Below are positions 8,284 to 17,051 of a stretch of 64,000 nucleotides of DNA, piece by piece. Numbering within the stretch: the stretch's first letter is position 1; every line of letters begins with the position of its first letter. The notes under the pieces are model-generated. The model saw nothing but the letters and a program-made list of their open reading frames with translations, was not told the origin of the DNA and did no database searches. Source of the stretch: Chloroflexota bacterium (lineage in GTDB: Bacteria > Chloroflexota > Anaerolineae > Anaerolineales > Anaerolineaceae); NCBI GenBank assembly GCA_016887485.1, contig CP069394.1:1364001-1428000 (forward strand), read 5' to 3'. A program made the position numbers and the translations under genes.

Positions 8284-11200
8284 TACTCACGTTGGTGATA
8301 AATGATCTGAAAAATCCGCTCTACCTCATCCTGATTTCCAACAATCTCATAAATCGCTGACTTGATCACATTTTCCTTCGCCTGATACCCTCGCCACTCA
8401 TCCGGCCGCACGACTTTAACCATTCTATCAATTCGCAATGCCAAATCCATGTCCTGGTCAAGGTTATTCCATAGAGCTCTTTTCCCTGGTGTGTTAAGTA
8501 GTTCAGGGGTATCGTCCGATCGGCCAGTATTGACCTGGGTCGCTATGTCAGCAATTCGCCTGAGATACTCCTCGTATTCAATCGCCCTTGCTCTCCGAGC
8601 CGCAATTACCTCATCCAAGAGAGTGGACATTTTCTCAAAGAAGGCCGGATCATTGAGGAACTCCCTGATAATCTTCCGACGGACGTTATTTTCGATGACT
8701 TCTGCGATTGCTGCTTCATTGCCTCTTAGACCAGCCAGCCTTTCAGCAATGGCACTTGCAATACCTGATTTCACAATCAAATCCAGTAAGCCAAGATGAT
8801 CAAATGGCGAGATTTTCCGAGGCACATCAGCCTCGATATAGGTATCAATCAGGTGTCGCATGTCCGCTTCATAAGGTTTCAGGTCAAGAGTTTCATCACT
8901 GGCATTCCTAATAATTTGGCGCAGATTCAGATAACGGTCCATTGTTCGTTTGATCCGCTCAATATCATCCCCTGTATAGCCAGCCTCAGGAAGTTCATCA
9001 GAGATATTTGCATAAGACCGGATTAGAGAAACCGTGGATTTATAAAGCATCACCCGGCGTGGCTCGTGCTCCTTCAAATCTTCTGGGATTTCCGTATTGC
9101 CACAGAAATAATGGATGTTTTCCAACTCACCTTTTGGTTCCTCGACAGGCTCAACTAACAAAGCCAGAGTCTCAATCGCGTTATCCAGTCGCTCCCTCCC
9201 CTTCTTCAAACGGTCCTGGATCAGCACCTCAGGCGCAGAGCCGCCGGCACTGTGGTCCAACTCAGATGTATAGACTGCAATCGCGTTTTCCACCTTCTTG
9301 AAAAGGTCCTTGTAGTCCACAATATAACCAAAATCTTTATCTTCACCGTCCAATCGGTTCACCCGACAGATCGCCTGGAAAAGGCCATGGTCCTGCATGG
9401 TTTTATCTATATACAAATAAGTGCAGTGAGGAGCATCAAATCCTGTCAGCAATTTATCCACCACGATCAGCAGCTTCATATTGGCCGGCTCACTGAGAAA
9501 CAATTCCTTCATCACATCTTCGTAGGTTTCGGTCCTCGATTTGTTGGGTTGAGCCTCAATTCCCTCAAGAAGTTTCTCGTAGGTTTTATAGATAAATTGT
9601 CTATCCGTTTCCGAGTTGGCACCTGTTTCTTCAAGGGTGATATCACCCACATAGGGATTGTAGGATGTGATCAGAGCACATTTATTTTTGAAAGGTGTCT
9701 CCTGAAAAAGCTCGTAATATTTACAAGCTTCATAGATACTGGAAACGACCAGCATTGCGTTACCGCGTTCATCGTTAAGCCGTCGCTTAGTACTGAAGTC
9801 GAAAATAATATCACCAACCACCCGACCCATCCGAGCCCGGGAACTGAGCACCTTTTGCATGGTGCCCCATTGCTTCTTGAGCTCATCCTTCTGCCAATCA
9901 TTCAGCCCTCTGGTTTTTGCATCAAACCAGGCGTCAATTCGATCCTCCGAACTTAGTCGCTGGTCAATGTCCCGCGCCTCATAGATCAGATCCAGAATGA
10001 CACCATCCTCCACACCCTCATTGAATTTATAGGTATGGATATAGTTTCCAAAAACCTCAAGGCTGGTCTTGGCATCTTTTTTCAAAAGTGGGGTCCCCGT
10101 GAAACCAATGAAGACCGCATTCGGCATGGTCGCTTTCATAAACCGGTGCAATTTATTGCTTTGGGTCCGGTGGCATTCATCCACGAAAACAAAGATCTCA
10201 CCCACCGTTGGGCTGGGTTGGCTTTCCATATCTTCCAGGAAGGCATCCATATCACCCACATCCCGATGGCCAAATTTATGGATAAGCGAACAAAGTAACC
10301 TCGGCGTTGCCTGACCCAACTGATGCAACAAATCGCGTCCACTGGTTGCCCGATGGATGCTTTCACCCATTTCTGTAAAAACGCCCTGGATCTGCTTATC
10401 GAGTTCATCCCGGTCTGTGATGATGGCCACTCGGGCATTGGGATTATTTTCCAAAATCCACTTTGCCAGGTAGACCATCACAATGCTCTTGCCGCTGCCC
10501 TGGGTGTGCCAGATGATGCCGCCCTCTCTACGTCGGATATGTTCCTGGGCAGCTTTGAGCGCAAAATACTGGTGCGCACGCGGGAGCTTCTTGATCCCGC
10601 CATCGAACAGCACAAAGTCATGCAACAATTCAATGATCCGATGTTTCTCGCACAAGATCAGCAGGTATTTATCAAGTTTGAAGCGGGTATTATCCTCTTC
10701 GTTTTCCTTCCACTTGAGGAAATACTTCTCCGGTGTGCCGATCGTTCCATACTTCAGACCTTCGCTGTCATTCCCTGCGAAGACGAACTGGACGGTGCTG
10801 AAAAACCAGGCGTTGAAATTTGGCTGCTGATTGGATAGGTTTTGCCGGATGCCATCCCCGATGCTGACCCGGCTGTTCTTCAACTCAATCACCCCAACCG
10901 CGATCCCATTGACATAGAGCACAACATCCGGACGGCGCTCATGCCCCCCTCGCAGCGTGACCTCTTCGGCAACGGCAAAGTCATTCTTTTCGGGTTCATC
11001 CCAGTTGATCAGGTGAACGAGTTCATGAACTTCGCCAGCTTCTACCTTTACAGACACACCATAACGCAGCAGGTTGTAAACGGCCTTGTTATTTTGATAC
11101 AACGAATTGTGGCTGTTATCCGCCTTGCGATGAAGCAGTTCCACCGCCCGGCTGATCTGAGCCGGCGTATACCCGCTCTTGCTCAGCCAGTCCTTCAGAT

Positions 11201-11327
11201 ATTTTTCCCAGATGTTGCTGTTCTCAAAGTCCGACCGGTCCCCCAGATATCGGTAACCTAACTCCTCTGTAAATAAACCAATCACCCGGTTTTGGGTCGC
11301 TCGTTCCGGTACGCCAATGTTACTCAT
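8280..11327 (-). CDS. hsdR: Type I restriction enzyme, motor/nuclease subunit HsdR
   Basis: At 1015 residues this has the usual HsdR length. It begins with the PD-(D/E)XK nuclease region: RPDVVLYVNGIAVGVIELK, with the D near residue 134 and ELK near 150. The SF2 translocase follows, with Walker A TQGSGKSIVMVYLA near 276 and the DEAH-type box DECHRTQSNK near 381. GFTGTPL, LLIVVDKLLTGFDAP and QAICRVNRLDG are later helicase motifs. It translocates and cuts DNA that HsdS/HsdM find unmethylated. It is separated by 11 bases from the upstream PD-(D/E)XK gene and overlaps the downstream metallopeptidase by 4 bases, so translation is probably coupled. Confidence 0.97.
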   Translation of the reverse strand: MSNIGVPERATQNRVIGLFTEELGYRYLGDRSDFENSNIWEKYLKDWLSKSGYTPAQISRAVELLHRKADNSHNSLYQNNKAVYNLLRYGVSVKVEAGEVHELVHLINWDEPEKNDFAVAEEVTLRGGHERRPDVVLYVNGIAVGVIELKNSRVSIGDGIRQNLSNQQPNFNAWFFSTVQFVFAGNDSEGLKYGTIGTPEKYFLKWKENEEDNTRFKLDKYLLILCEKHRIIELLHDFVLFDGGIKKLPRAHQYFALKAAQEHIRRREGGIIWHTQGSGKSIVMVYLAKWILENNPNARVAIITDRDELDKQIQGVFTEMGESIHRATSGRDLLHQLGQATPRLLCSLIHKFGHRDVGDMDAFLEDMESQPSPTVGEIFVFVDECHRTQSNKLHRFMKATMPNAVFIGFTGTPLLKKDAKTSLEVFGNYIHTYKFNEGVEDGVILDLIYEARDIDQRLSSEDRIDAWFDAKTRGLNDWQKDELKKQWGTMQKVLSSRARMGRVVGDIIFDFSTKRRLNDERGNAMLVVSSIYEACKYYELFQETPFKNKCALITSYNPYVGDITLEETGANSETDRQFIYKTYEKLLEGIEAQPNKSRTETYEDVMKELFLSEPANMKLLIVVDKLLTGFDAPHCTYLYIDKTMQDHGLFQAICRVNRLDGEDKDFGYIVDYKDLFKKVENAIAVYTSELDHSAGGSAPEVLIQDRLKKGRERLDNAIETLALLVEPVEEPKGELENIHYFCGNTEIPEDLKEHEPRRVMLYKSTVSLIRSYANISDELPEAGYTGDDIERIKRTMDRYLNLRQIIRNASDETLDLKPYEADMRHLIDTYIEADVPRKISPFDHLGLLDLIVKSGIASAIAERLAGLRGNEAAIAEVIENNVRRKIIREFLNDPAFFEKMSTLLDEVIAARRARAIEYEEYLRRIADIATQVNTGRSDDTPELLNTPGKRALWNNLDQDMDLALRIDRMVKVVRPDEWRGYQAKENVIKSAIYEIVGNQDEVERIFQIIYHQREY

Positions 11328-11338
11328 TTATTTCTCCC

Positions 11339-12349
11339 TTAGATAGCATATAGATCGCGATACCACGCAATCCAGTGGTTCATTTCCGGGTCGTTAATAG
11401 CAGCGGCAGCGTTAACTACGTCTGCCGAAGTATACGTGGTGAACCCGGGATTATGATTAATCAGGTGCTGATAGGCCTGCAAGGTCTTATCCAACGCCGT
11501 GTTTCCAGGATGCCTCACCACTGAAAAGGTGACTTGTTGGAAAGGTTGGCGTTCATCCTGCTCAATACTCAGGCCCAGCAGCTGGTTGCGCCAGAGCTGG
11601 TTCATGCCACCCTTGAATATGCAGTGGTCATAGTCCGCATGATTGACAAAGAAGTCCTGATTCTTTTCTGTAATCTCCCAATAATGGTAGTGGTTCGCAC
11701 TATGATAATAACAAACGTCTTTCTCCATCAGGATCTCGGAAATCGACCGCGAACAATCATGGCTGGCATTCCGCCCATTGCTTCGGCTTCCACCGCAGGT
11801 CGTGAACTCAGCTTCAGTCAGTTTATGCTCGATCAGCCACAGGCACAGCTCGTCTTGATGGTTATAATAGGCGATCCCGATATCCGAATCGGTGCCGGTT
11901 GTTGGCCGCTTATCCCCCAGGGTGCCGAAAGGCTCATCCCAGAATTCGATTCGGAAGCCATGGTCCAGGTAGTCGGTTGCCAGGCGGGAAAAATCGGGCT
12001 TGAGTGCCGAGAAAACAGCATCCGCCTTGGGATGCAGCAAAATGGGCAGGAACAGGTTGGCGTTCGCCACCTGGGAGCTGGCCACGTGATTGCTGTAATT
12101 ATGCAACTTGAATGGGAATTTTTCATGATGACGCATAAAGGCCACCAGAGTTGGGGGATAGATCATTGGAAATTGACCCGCATAGGACTCGGGTAAGATC
12201 GCATCATTCGGAGCCTCCCCATGGCAACCTGGTTCCCGGGTGATATGTGCCCATTTCCAATTGACCAGATGGACCTGCATGCCTAATTGAAAAGGTCTCA
12301 GAGAGCCATTAAGCCTGTATTGCCGCCCTTCAATACTGTAGACTTTCAT
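11339..12349 (-). CDS. PD-(D/E)XK nuclease-like protein inside the type I operon
   Basis: A 336-residue protein inserted between hsdS and hsdR. A likely nuclease core is visible at residues about 150-180: GTDSDIGIAYYN, then LCLWLIEHKLTEAEF. This gives D near 155, E near 173 and K near 175, in the D...(E)xK arrangement. CGGSRSNGRNASHDC follows and could bind metal through its Cys/His residues. The pattern resembles PGN_0703-type restriction-endonuclease-like proteins. It overlaps hsdS by 4 bases. It may be an extra effector nuclease or an accessory factor; which one cannot be told from sequence. Confidence 0.65.
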   Translation of the reverse strand: MKVYSIEGRQYRLNGSLRPFQLGMQVHLVNWKWAHITREPGCHGEAPNDAILPESYAGQFPMIYPPTLVAFMRHHEKFPFKLHNYSNHVASSQVANANLFLPILLHPKADAVFSALKPDFSRLATDYLDHGFRIEFWDEPFGTLGDKRPTTGTDSDIGIAYYNHQDELCLWLIEHKLTEAEFTTCGGSRSNGRNASHDCSRSISEILMEKDVCYYHSANHYHYWEITEKNQDFFVNHADYDHCIFKGGMNQLWRNQLLGLSIEQDERQPFQQVTFSVVRHPGNTALDKTLQAYQHLINHNPGFTTYTSADVVNAAAAINDPEMNHWIAWYRDLYAI

Positions 12350-13605
12350 ACCAAGCGAATCCTCCCTGTCAGTAATTCTTGCATCATACCTTCTTTAATT
12401 TTATTAAGTTTATCAAGCTTATTTTCCAAAGTGGTAATTTCATTATCCATACTCGATAACACTTCTGCAATTGCAGCTTGCTCAATAATATCAGTGGGAT
12501 AGAACACACTTAGTTCTCGGAATCTCTTTAGCGTAATAACATATCTGGTTCCACTTCCTTCACACATTGTTTCTGCCTGTGAGAGAAAGTGTCTAGTAGC
12601 AAAGATATAGGCTCGAAATAATAGATCCCAATTATTGTTTTCATAAAGACGCAACCTAACAAGATGATAACTGTAAGCAGCATCCTGTATATCTTCCATC
12701 GCCACTGCGGAATTAGCAATGTCATATGGGACTTCGGAGGTGGGAGTAAAGAAAATATCCCCTTTTTGTACTGAACATTTCAGTATCTTTTTTGTTGGGG
12801 CAGTAACCCAATGATGTAAATCCTTTGAGAAAATCAAATTCCTATGATACACATCTAAATAATTAACAAGTCTTATTGGAGACTCATCAGTCTTAATTTT
12901 CTTATCAATTCCCGCTCCTGAAATTTCTCCAATTTCGCCTAATTGCCTTTCTTCCCACCTTCCCGTAAAACCCGGCAGCCTTCGTTTCCCCGTCAGCAAT
13001 TCCTGCATGACACCTTGCTTGATCAGGCGCTTCTTGGCGATCAGCTGCTCCAGCGAGTCAATGTAGGCATCCATGTCGCTCAGGACTTCGGCGATGGCTT
13101 TTTGTTCTTTGAGAGTGGGAGGAATAATAACTTTTATGCTATCGAGGATTTTCGTATTTAGAGATGCCATCGTTTGTCCGACAGCGACTTCTCTTACTCG
13201 TTGCTTCAAAGGCTCGGATTGGAATTGATAAATAAGATATTCGGGTAAAACTAATTTGCGAAAAGGTCTGACTCTCAATAATCTTCCAGAGAAAAGCCAT
13301 CCAACTTCACTTGATCTAATTAGAGCACTACGATCAACAGAACCAACTCTACTAAAAACTATGTCGCCTTTGTTAAGGAGATAAGCTTTTAATCGTTTCT
13401 TATCGGTATCAGAAACTAAGGGAAGGTTATCGTGTATAACATTAGTGATTCCAAGGTGTTCAACAGTAATTATTGGCGTACCACTTTGAACATAGTCTTT
13501 TTCATGTAAAGTTGAACCGAATGGACCTGTCTTCACATCTGATATTTCACTGACCTTCATCACGGTCCAGTCTTCTGGGAACAATCCAATTTCTGTTATT
13601 TTCAT
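12346..13605 (-). CDS. hsdS: Type I restriction enzyme, specificity subunit HsdS
   Basis: A 419-residue protein with the HsdS duplicate layout. There are two target recognition domains, residues about 1-150 and 215-370. Each is followed by a conserved helical spacer. The first spacer is EQKAIAEVLSDMDAYIDSLEQ...KQGVMQELLTGKRRLPG. The second is EQAAIAEVLSSMDNEITTLE...KEGMMQELLTGRIRLV. The two half-sites determine the bipartite DNA sequence read by the HsdMS methylase and the HsdRMS nuclease. It overlaps hsdM and the PD-(D/E)XK gene by 4 bases each. The target sequence cannot be predicted by eye. Confidence 0.97.
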   Translation of the reverse strand: MKITEIGLFPEDWTVMKVSEISDVKTGPFGSTLHEKDYVQSGTPIITVEHLGITNVIHDNLPLVSDTDKKRLKAYLLNKGDIVFSRVGSVDRSALIRSSEVGWLFSGRLLRVRPFRKLVLPEYLIYQFQSEPLKQRVREVAVGQTMASLNTKILDSIKVIIPPTLKEQKAIAEVLSDMDAYIDSLEQLIAKKRLIKQGVMQELLTGKRRLPGFTGRWEERQLGEIGEISGAGIDKKIKTDESPIRLVNYLDVYHRNLIFSKDLHHWVTAPTKKILKCSVQKGDIFFTPTSEVPYDIANSAVAMEDIQDAAYSYHLVRLRLYENNNWDLLFRAYIFATRHFLSQAETMCEGSGTRYVITLKRFRELSVFYPTDIIEQAAIAEVLSSMDNEITTLENKLDKLNKIKEGMMQELLTGRIRLV

Positions 13606-16019
13606 ATCCGATCAATCCCAGGAAAGCCGATCTGGTCAAGGTGATTGATTACTTTATTTTCCAGTTCTGCAATTAACTGGTTTAATTGCGGCAATGGAAT
13701 CTTATAACGTTTATTAAGATCATTCAGACTTAAAACTAGTTGCTGACCAATCGTTTTTATTTCTTCTTGTAAAGAAGACGAAGTCGTCATCATCCACTTA
13801 TTAGTAATAACTAATGTTTTAATATCATTATCAGTAAGATTGGGGTAATGATTATAGGATCTCAGGTCAAGAAATGAATCGGCTCTTCTAAGTTCTTTTT
13901 TTAGGCTAGCAAGTTCTTTGTAACAATTTATCCAAAGACTCAATATCTTGGACTCTTCCTGAGCTTCAGGATCAATCCTTAATTCTGATAAACGAGAATT
14001 TACATTTGTTTTATTGATTTTCTCAAAGTCAGCAAAAACACCTTCCTCATCACTATGTTCTTCTTCCAGCTCAGAAATTTGTGAAGTGAGATCTTCAATT
14101 TTTTCATTTAATCCATCAAGCTGTTTTTTTTCGTCCTTGAAAAATCGATCTACAAGATATGGTTTGGGGATCAAATCGCAAGCCCAACCCTTATCCTTCT
14201 CCTTGCCATTCTTATCGGTTTCAATAATCCGATAAGTCTCCGCCTTCCAGCCATCGGTTGAGATCAGATAGCAGTCATCCTGCATGGTCTCTTCCCAATA
14301 ATCCATTAGATGCTGGTAGATATCATAGGGATCAATCAACGGCAGGTCCTGGTAGTGTTCCAGCAGGTCATTGGAGAGTGTTTTGATCAGTTCTTTGGGT
14401 TTGAATCCCGGTTCGAGGGCCTTAAGTTTGGGAACCCACTTTTCCTGCCACGCGGCGAAGTGATCGGCCATTTCCTGGGTGAAAGCCATAAATTCGGGAT
14501 TTTCCTCAATGGTCGATCGGATCGCTGATTCCTTAACAGCGAGGTCAACATGTCCTGGACGGTTTTCCTTGAAGAGTGTCACCTTCAATCCCGGGAAGGC
14601 CTGCCAATAGCGCTGCAGGGCGTCAATATCCCGGGCAGGGATTCCGCCCTTCAGGTGCCCTTCGATATCCTGCAGGTCTTCCGGCTCCTGGGTGTCAATA
14701 TAGCGTGGCAGGTTGAGGTTGTATTCATGCCCCTCAATTTCTTCAAAGGACACCATCCGGGAATATTTCTCGATCTCGGTCTGGTTCTTAAAGGCGTCCA
14801 CGATCTTGTGAATATCCCGGGCGCGCAGGCGGTTCTTTGGGCCGTCCTTGATAAAGCCCTTGCTGGCGTCGATCATGAAGATGCCTTTGCGCGCCTGGGC
14901 GTTTTGTTTTTCCAACACCACAATGCAAGCCGGGATGCCTGTGCCATAAAACAGGTTAGCCGGCAGCCCGATGATGCCTTTGATGTAACCCTTGCGGATC
15001 AGGTTGCGCCTGATTTCCGCTTCCGAATTACCCCGGAAGAGCACGCCATGGGGCATGATGCAGGCCCCCACGCCGGTGCTTTTGAGCGACCGGACAATAT
15101 GCAGCAAATAAGCATAATCGCCCTGACGGTTAGGTGGCACGCCGAAGGATTCGAACCGACCATAGATATCATGATCCGGATCGAAACCGGTTCGCCAGCG
15201 TTTATCAGAGAAGGGTGGATTGGCGACCACAAAGTCAAATTGTTTGAGGGCCTCGCCTGTCAAATATTGGGGTTTTGACAGGGTGTTTTCCTGTTTGATT
15301 GTCGCTGTTGGATTGTTGTGGAGGATCATGTTCATCCGCGCCAGACCGCTGGTGGCCGCATCTTTTTCCTGGCCATAGAGGGTCACGGGAGTTGTGGCTT
15401 CCTCGCCAACTTTGAGCAGCAGTGAACCCGATCCACAGGTAGGGTCATAGACGGCGGTTTCTGCGCTGGTATTGGCTTCACGAATGCCAATCACCTGCGC
15501 AATCACCCGGCTGACCTCAGCCGGCGTATAGAATTGCCCCTTGCTCTTCCCGCTCTCCGTGGCGAAATTGCGCATCAGATATTCGTAGGCATCACCCAGC
15601 AGGTCATCATCATCCGCCCGGTTCTTGGAGAAATCCAGCGCAGGGTTTTCAAAAATGGCGATCAGGTCCGTCAGGCGGTCCACCATATCTTTTCCGGAGC
15701 CTAATTTATTCGGATCGTTGAAATCGGGAAAATCAGCACGTGATATTTGCGCGTTGGCATTGACCAGAGGGCCAATAATTTTCTTATTGATCTGGTCGCC
15801 AATGTCTGATTGGCCTTTCAACGCCACCATATCCTTGAAGCTTGCGCCTTTTGGGATATTGATTGGAGCATAGGGCGTCCCGGCATATTTATCGCTGATG
15901 TATTTGATGAACAGGAGGACCAGGACATAGTCCTTGTATTGGCTGGCATCCATGCCGCCGCGCAGGGCGTCGCAGCTTGCCCAGATTGTCGAGTAGAGTT
16001 CTGATTTTTTGAGTGCCAT
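13602..16019 (-). CDS. hsdM: Type I DNA methyltransferase subunit HsdM
   Basis: An 805-residue N6-adenine methylase subunit. The N-terminal helical domain begins with the family pattern ASCDALRGGMDASQYKDYVL. The SAM-binding motif I is VYDPTCGSGSLLLK (near residue 180) and the catalytic motif IV is VANPPFSDKRW (near 268). The C-terminal 250 residues form an extended helical, coiled-coil-like region (EKIEDLTSQISELEEEHSDE). This makes the protein longer than the usual 500-550 residues, a layout seen in one HsdM subgroup. It methylates the HsdS target and protects host DNA. It overlaps hsdS by 4 bases. Confidence 0.97.
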   Translation of the reverse strand: MALKKSELYSTIWASCDALRGGMDASQYKDYVLVLLFIKYISDKYAGTPYAPINIPKGASFKDMVALKGQSDIGDQINKKIIGPLVNANAQISRADFPDFNDPNKLGSGKDMVDRLTDLIAIFENPALDFSKNRADDDDLLGDAYEYLMRNFATESGKSKGQFYTPAEVSRVIAQVIGIREANTSAETAVYDPTCGSGSLLLKVGEEATTPVTLYGQEKDAATSGLARMNMILHNNPTATIKQENTLSKPQYLTGEALKQFDFVVANPPFSDKRWRTGFDPDHDIYGRFESFGVPPNRQGDYAYLLHIVRSLKSTGVGACIMPHGVLFRGNSEAEIRRNLIRKGYIKGIIGLPANLFYGTGIPACIVVLEKQNAQARKGIFMIDASKGFIKDGPKNRLRARDIHKIVDAFKNQTEIEKYSRMVSFEEIEGHEYNLNLPRYIDTQEPEDLQDIEGHLKGGIPARDIDALQRYWQAFPGLKVTLFKENRPGHVDLAVKESAIRSTIEENPEFMAFTQEMADHFAAWQEKWVPKLKALEPGFKPKELIKTLSNDLLEHYQDLPLIDPYDIYQHLMDYWEETMQDDCYLISTDGWKAETYRIIETDKNGKEKDKGWACDLIPKPYLVDRFFKDEKKQLDGLNEKIEDLTSQISELEEEHSDEEGVFADFEKINKTNVNSRLSELRIDPEAQEESKILSLWINCYKELASLKKELRRADSFLDLRSYNHYPNLTDNDIKTLVITNKWMMTTSSSLQEEIKTIGQQLVLSLNDLNKRYKIPLPQLNQLIAELENKVINHLDQIGFPGIDRI

Positions 16020-16032
16020 GGTGGTTGGTTTA

Positions 16033-16518
16033 TTACTCCTTGATCTTTTTTTCGTGAACCAGAAAATAACCGGATGAGCTGCGGGCCAGCGTATCCGACA
16101 TCGGATAGACCGAACTGACCGCCTGCAGCTTGTTCAGGTCTTTCATCTCAATCTTGGTAATTTTTCCTATTTTCATGAACACTTTCATGAATTGGAGGAT
16201 ATCTTTTTCAGTGTAATACGGAGGGATCAACGCCTGATCAGTCGGCAACTCCCTGCTAATTGAAAGGAGGGGCGCCTGATAAGCTGTTGATTTCTTCCGG
16301 TTGCCTTTGACCAAATAAAGATAAGTGGGGATATTCTCGGCAATCTGTTGTGTGAGTTTGTCAATCCTTATTTGAGAAATGGTCTGACCCATCTTCCCAA
16401 ACCAGACCGAGCCCTTTTTCTCAACGACTTCATTATGAAGGGCAACAACATCGCCCACATCAAATAGACTATCAGCAAATCGGACGATGAGATGGAAGGG
16501 CTTCTCTTGTTTGGCCAT
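16033..16518 (-). CDS. Unknown protein of the restriction operon
   Basis: A 161-residue soluble protein that I do not recognise. It starts MAKQEKPFHLIVRFADSLFD and includes VWFGKMGQTISQ, LYLVKGNRK and SGYFLVHEKKI at the C-terminus. The alternation of hydrophobic strands around single Trp/Phe residues suggests a small mixed alpha/beta or beta-barrel domain. It lies 2 bases after the PD-(D/E)XK gene and 13 bases before hsdM, so it belongs to the operon. An accessory or inhibitory role is only a guess from its position. Confidence 0.75.
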   Translation of the reverse strand: MAKQEKPFHLIVRFADSLFDVGDVVALHNEVVEKKGSVWFGKMGQTISQIRIDKLTQQIAENIPTYLYLVKGNRKKSTAYQAPLLSISRELPTDQALIPPYYTEKDILQFMKVFMKIGKITKIEMKDLNKLQAVSSVYPMSDTLARSSSGYFLVHEKKIKE

Positions 16519-16520
16519 GG

Positions 16521-17051
16521 TTATGCAACAAACTCCTCACCAGAGGGCAGCAAGACAACATGAACACCGGTTAACAGTGTTTTATATTTGTCCAGCTTCA
16601 TCAGTTCAAAAGTCCTTGGCTCGGTGACAAAGAATATTTTGATGTCAGCGTTAGCTTCCCGGAGTTTCTTGAAATCGTTTCTGAAGGTGTTTATCTGCTG
16701 AGCACCCAGGTCATTTGATTTATAGGGCGAGGTTGTTTTAATTTCAGCGACCAAATGCCGGCCATCCGGAAGTTTGACATCAATATCCAGGCCTGGCGCG
16801 CCTTGAGGTTTATCCGCTGCGTTGAAACCTTGCAAGTTAAATTCTTCTTCAAGGTAACGCTTTGCCAGGAGGGTTGAAACGAATCCGATGTCATTGTTGA
16901 AGTTGCCCTGGATCGATTTGATACTGTTCAGATAGTCAAACCAGGCTGCGATATCCTCGTATTCAGGATAGGGATTCTCTGATTGAAAGGAATGGATCCG
17001 ATCCAATCTCCGCCGGATGTCTTCGAGTGTATGCAATTCCCTGATTTCCAT
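16521..17051 (-). CDS. Small PD-(D/E)XK restriction-endonuclease-like protein
   Basis: A 176-residue protein. The C-terminal half has a clear nuclease-type core: APGLDIDVKLPDGRHLVAEIK, with Asp near residue 88 and EIK near 103-105. LGAQQINTFRNDFKKL (helix) and IKIFFVTEPRTFELM (strand and helix) follow. The N-terminal 60 residues are helical. It overlaps the end of the GmrSD-like gene by one base. It may supply a nuclease activity to that protein or to the type I enzyme; the substrate is unknown. Confidence 0.7.
   Translation of the reverse strand: MEIRELHTLEDIRRRLDRIHSFQSENPYPEYEDIAAWFDYLNSIKSIQGNFNNDIGFVSTLLAKRYLEEEFNLQGFNAADKPQGAPGLDIDVKLPDGRHLVAEIKTTSPYKSNDLGAQQINTFRNDFKKLREANADIKIFFVTEPRTFELMKLDKYKTLLTGVHVVLLPSGEEFVA

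Noticed and set aside
9252-9956. 234-codon plus-strand open frame opposite hsdR
   Set aside because: Shadow of the hsdR coding strand; the minus-strand frame has full HsdR motifs.
11534-12196. 220-codon plus-strand open frame
   Set aside because: Lies opposite the PD-(D/E)XK gene and shows no domain of its own.
14550-15278. 242-codon plus-strand open frame opposite hsdM
   Set aside because: Antisense shadow of the methylase core motifs.
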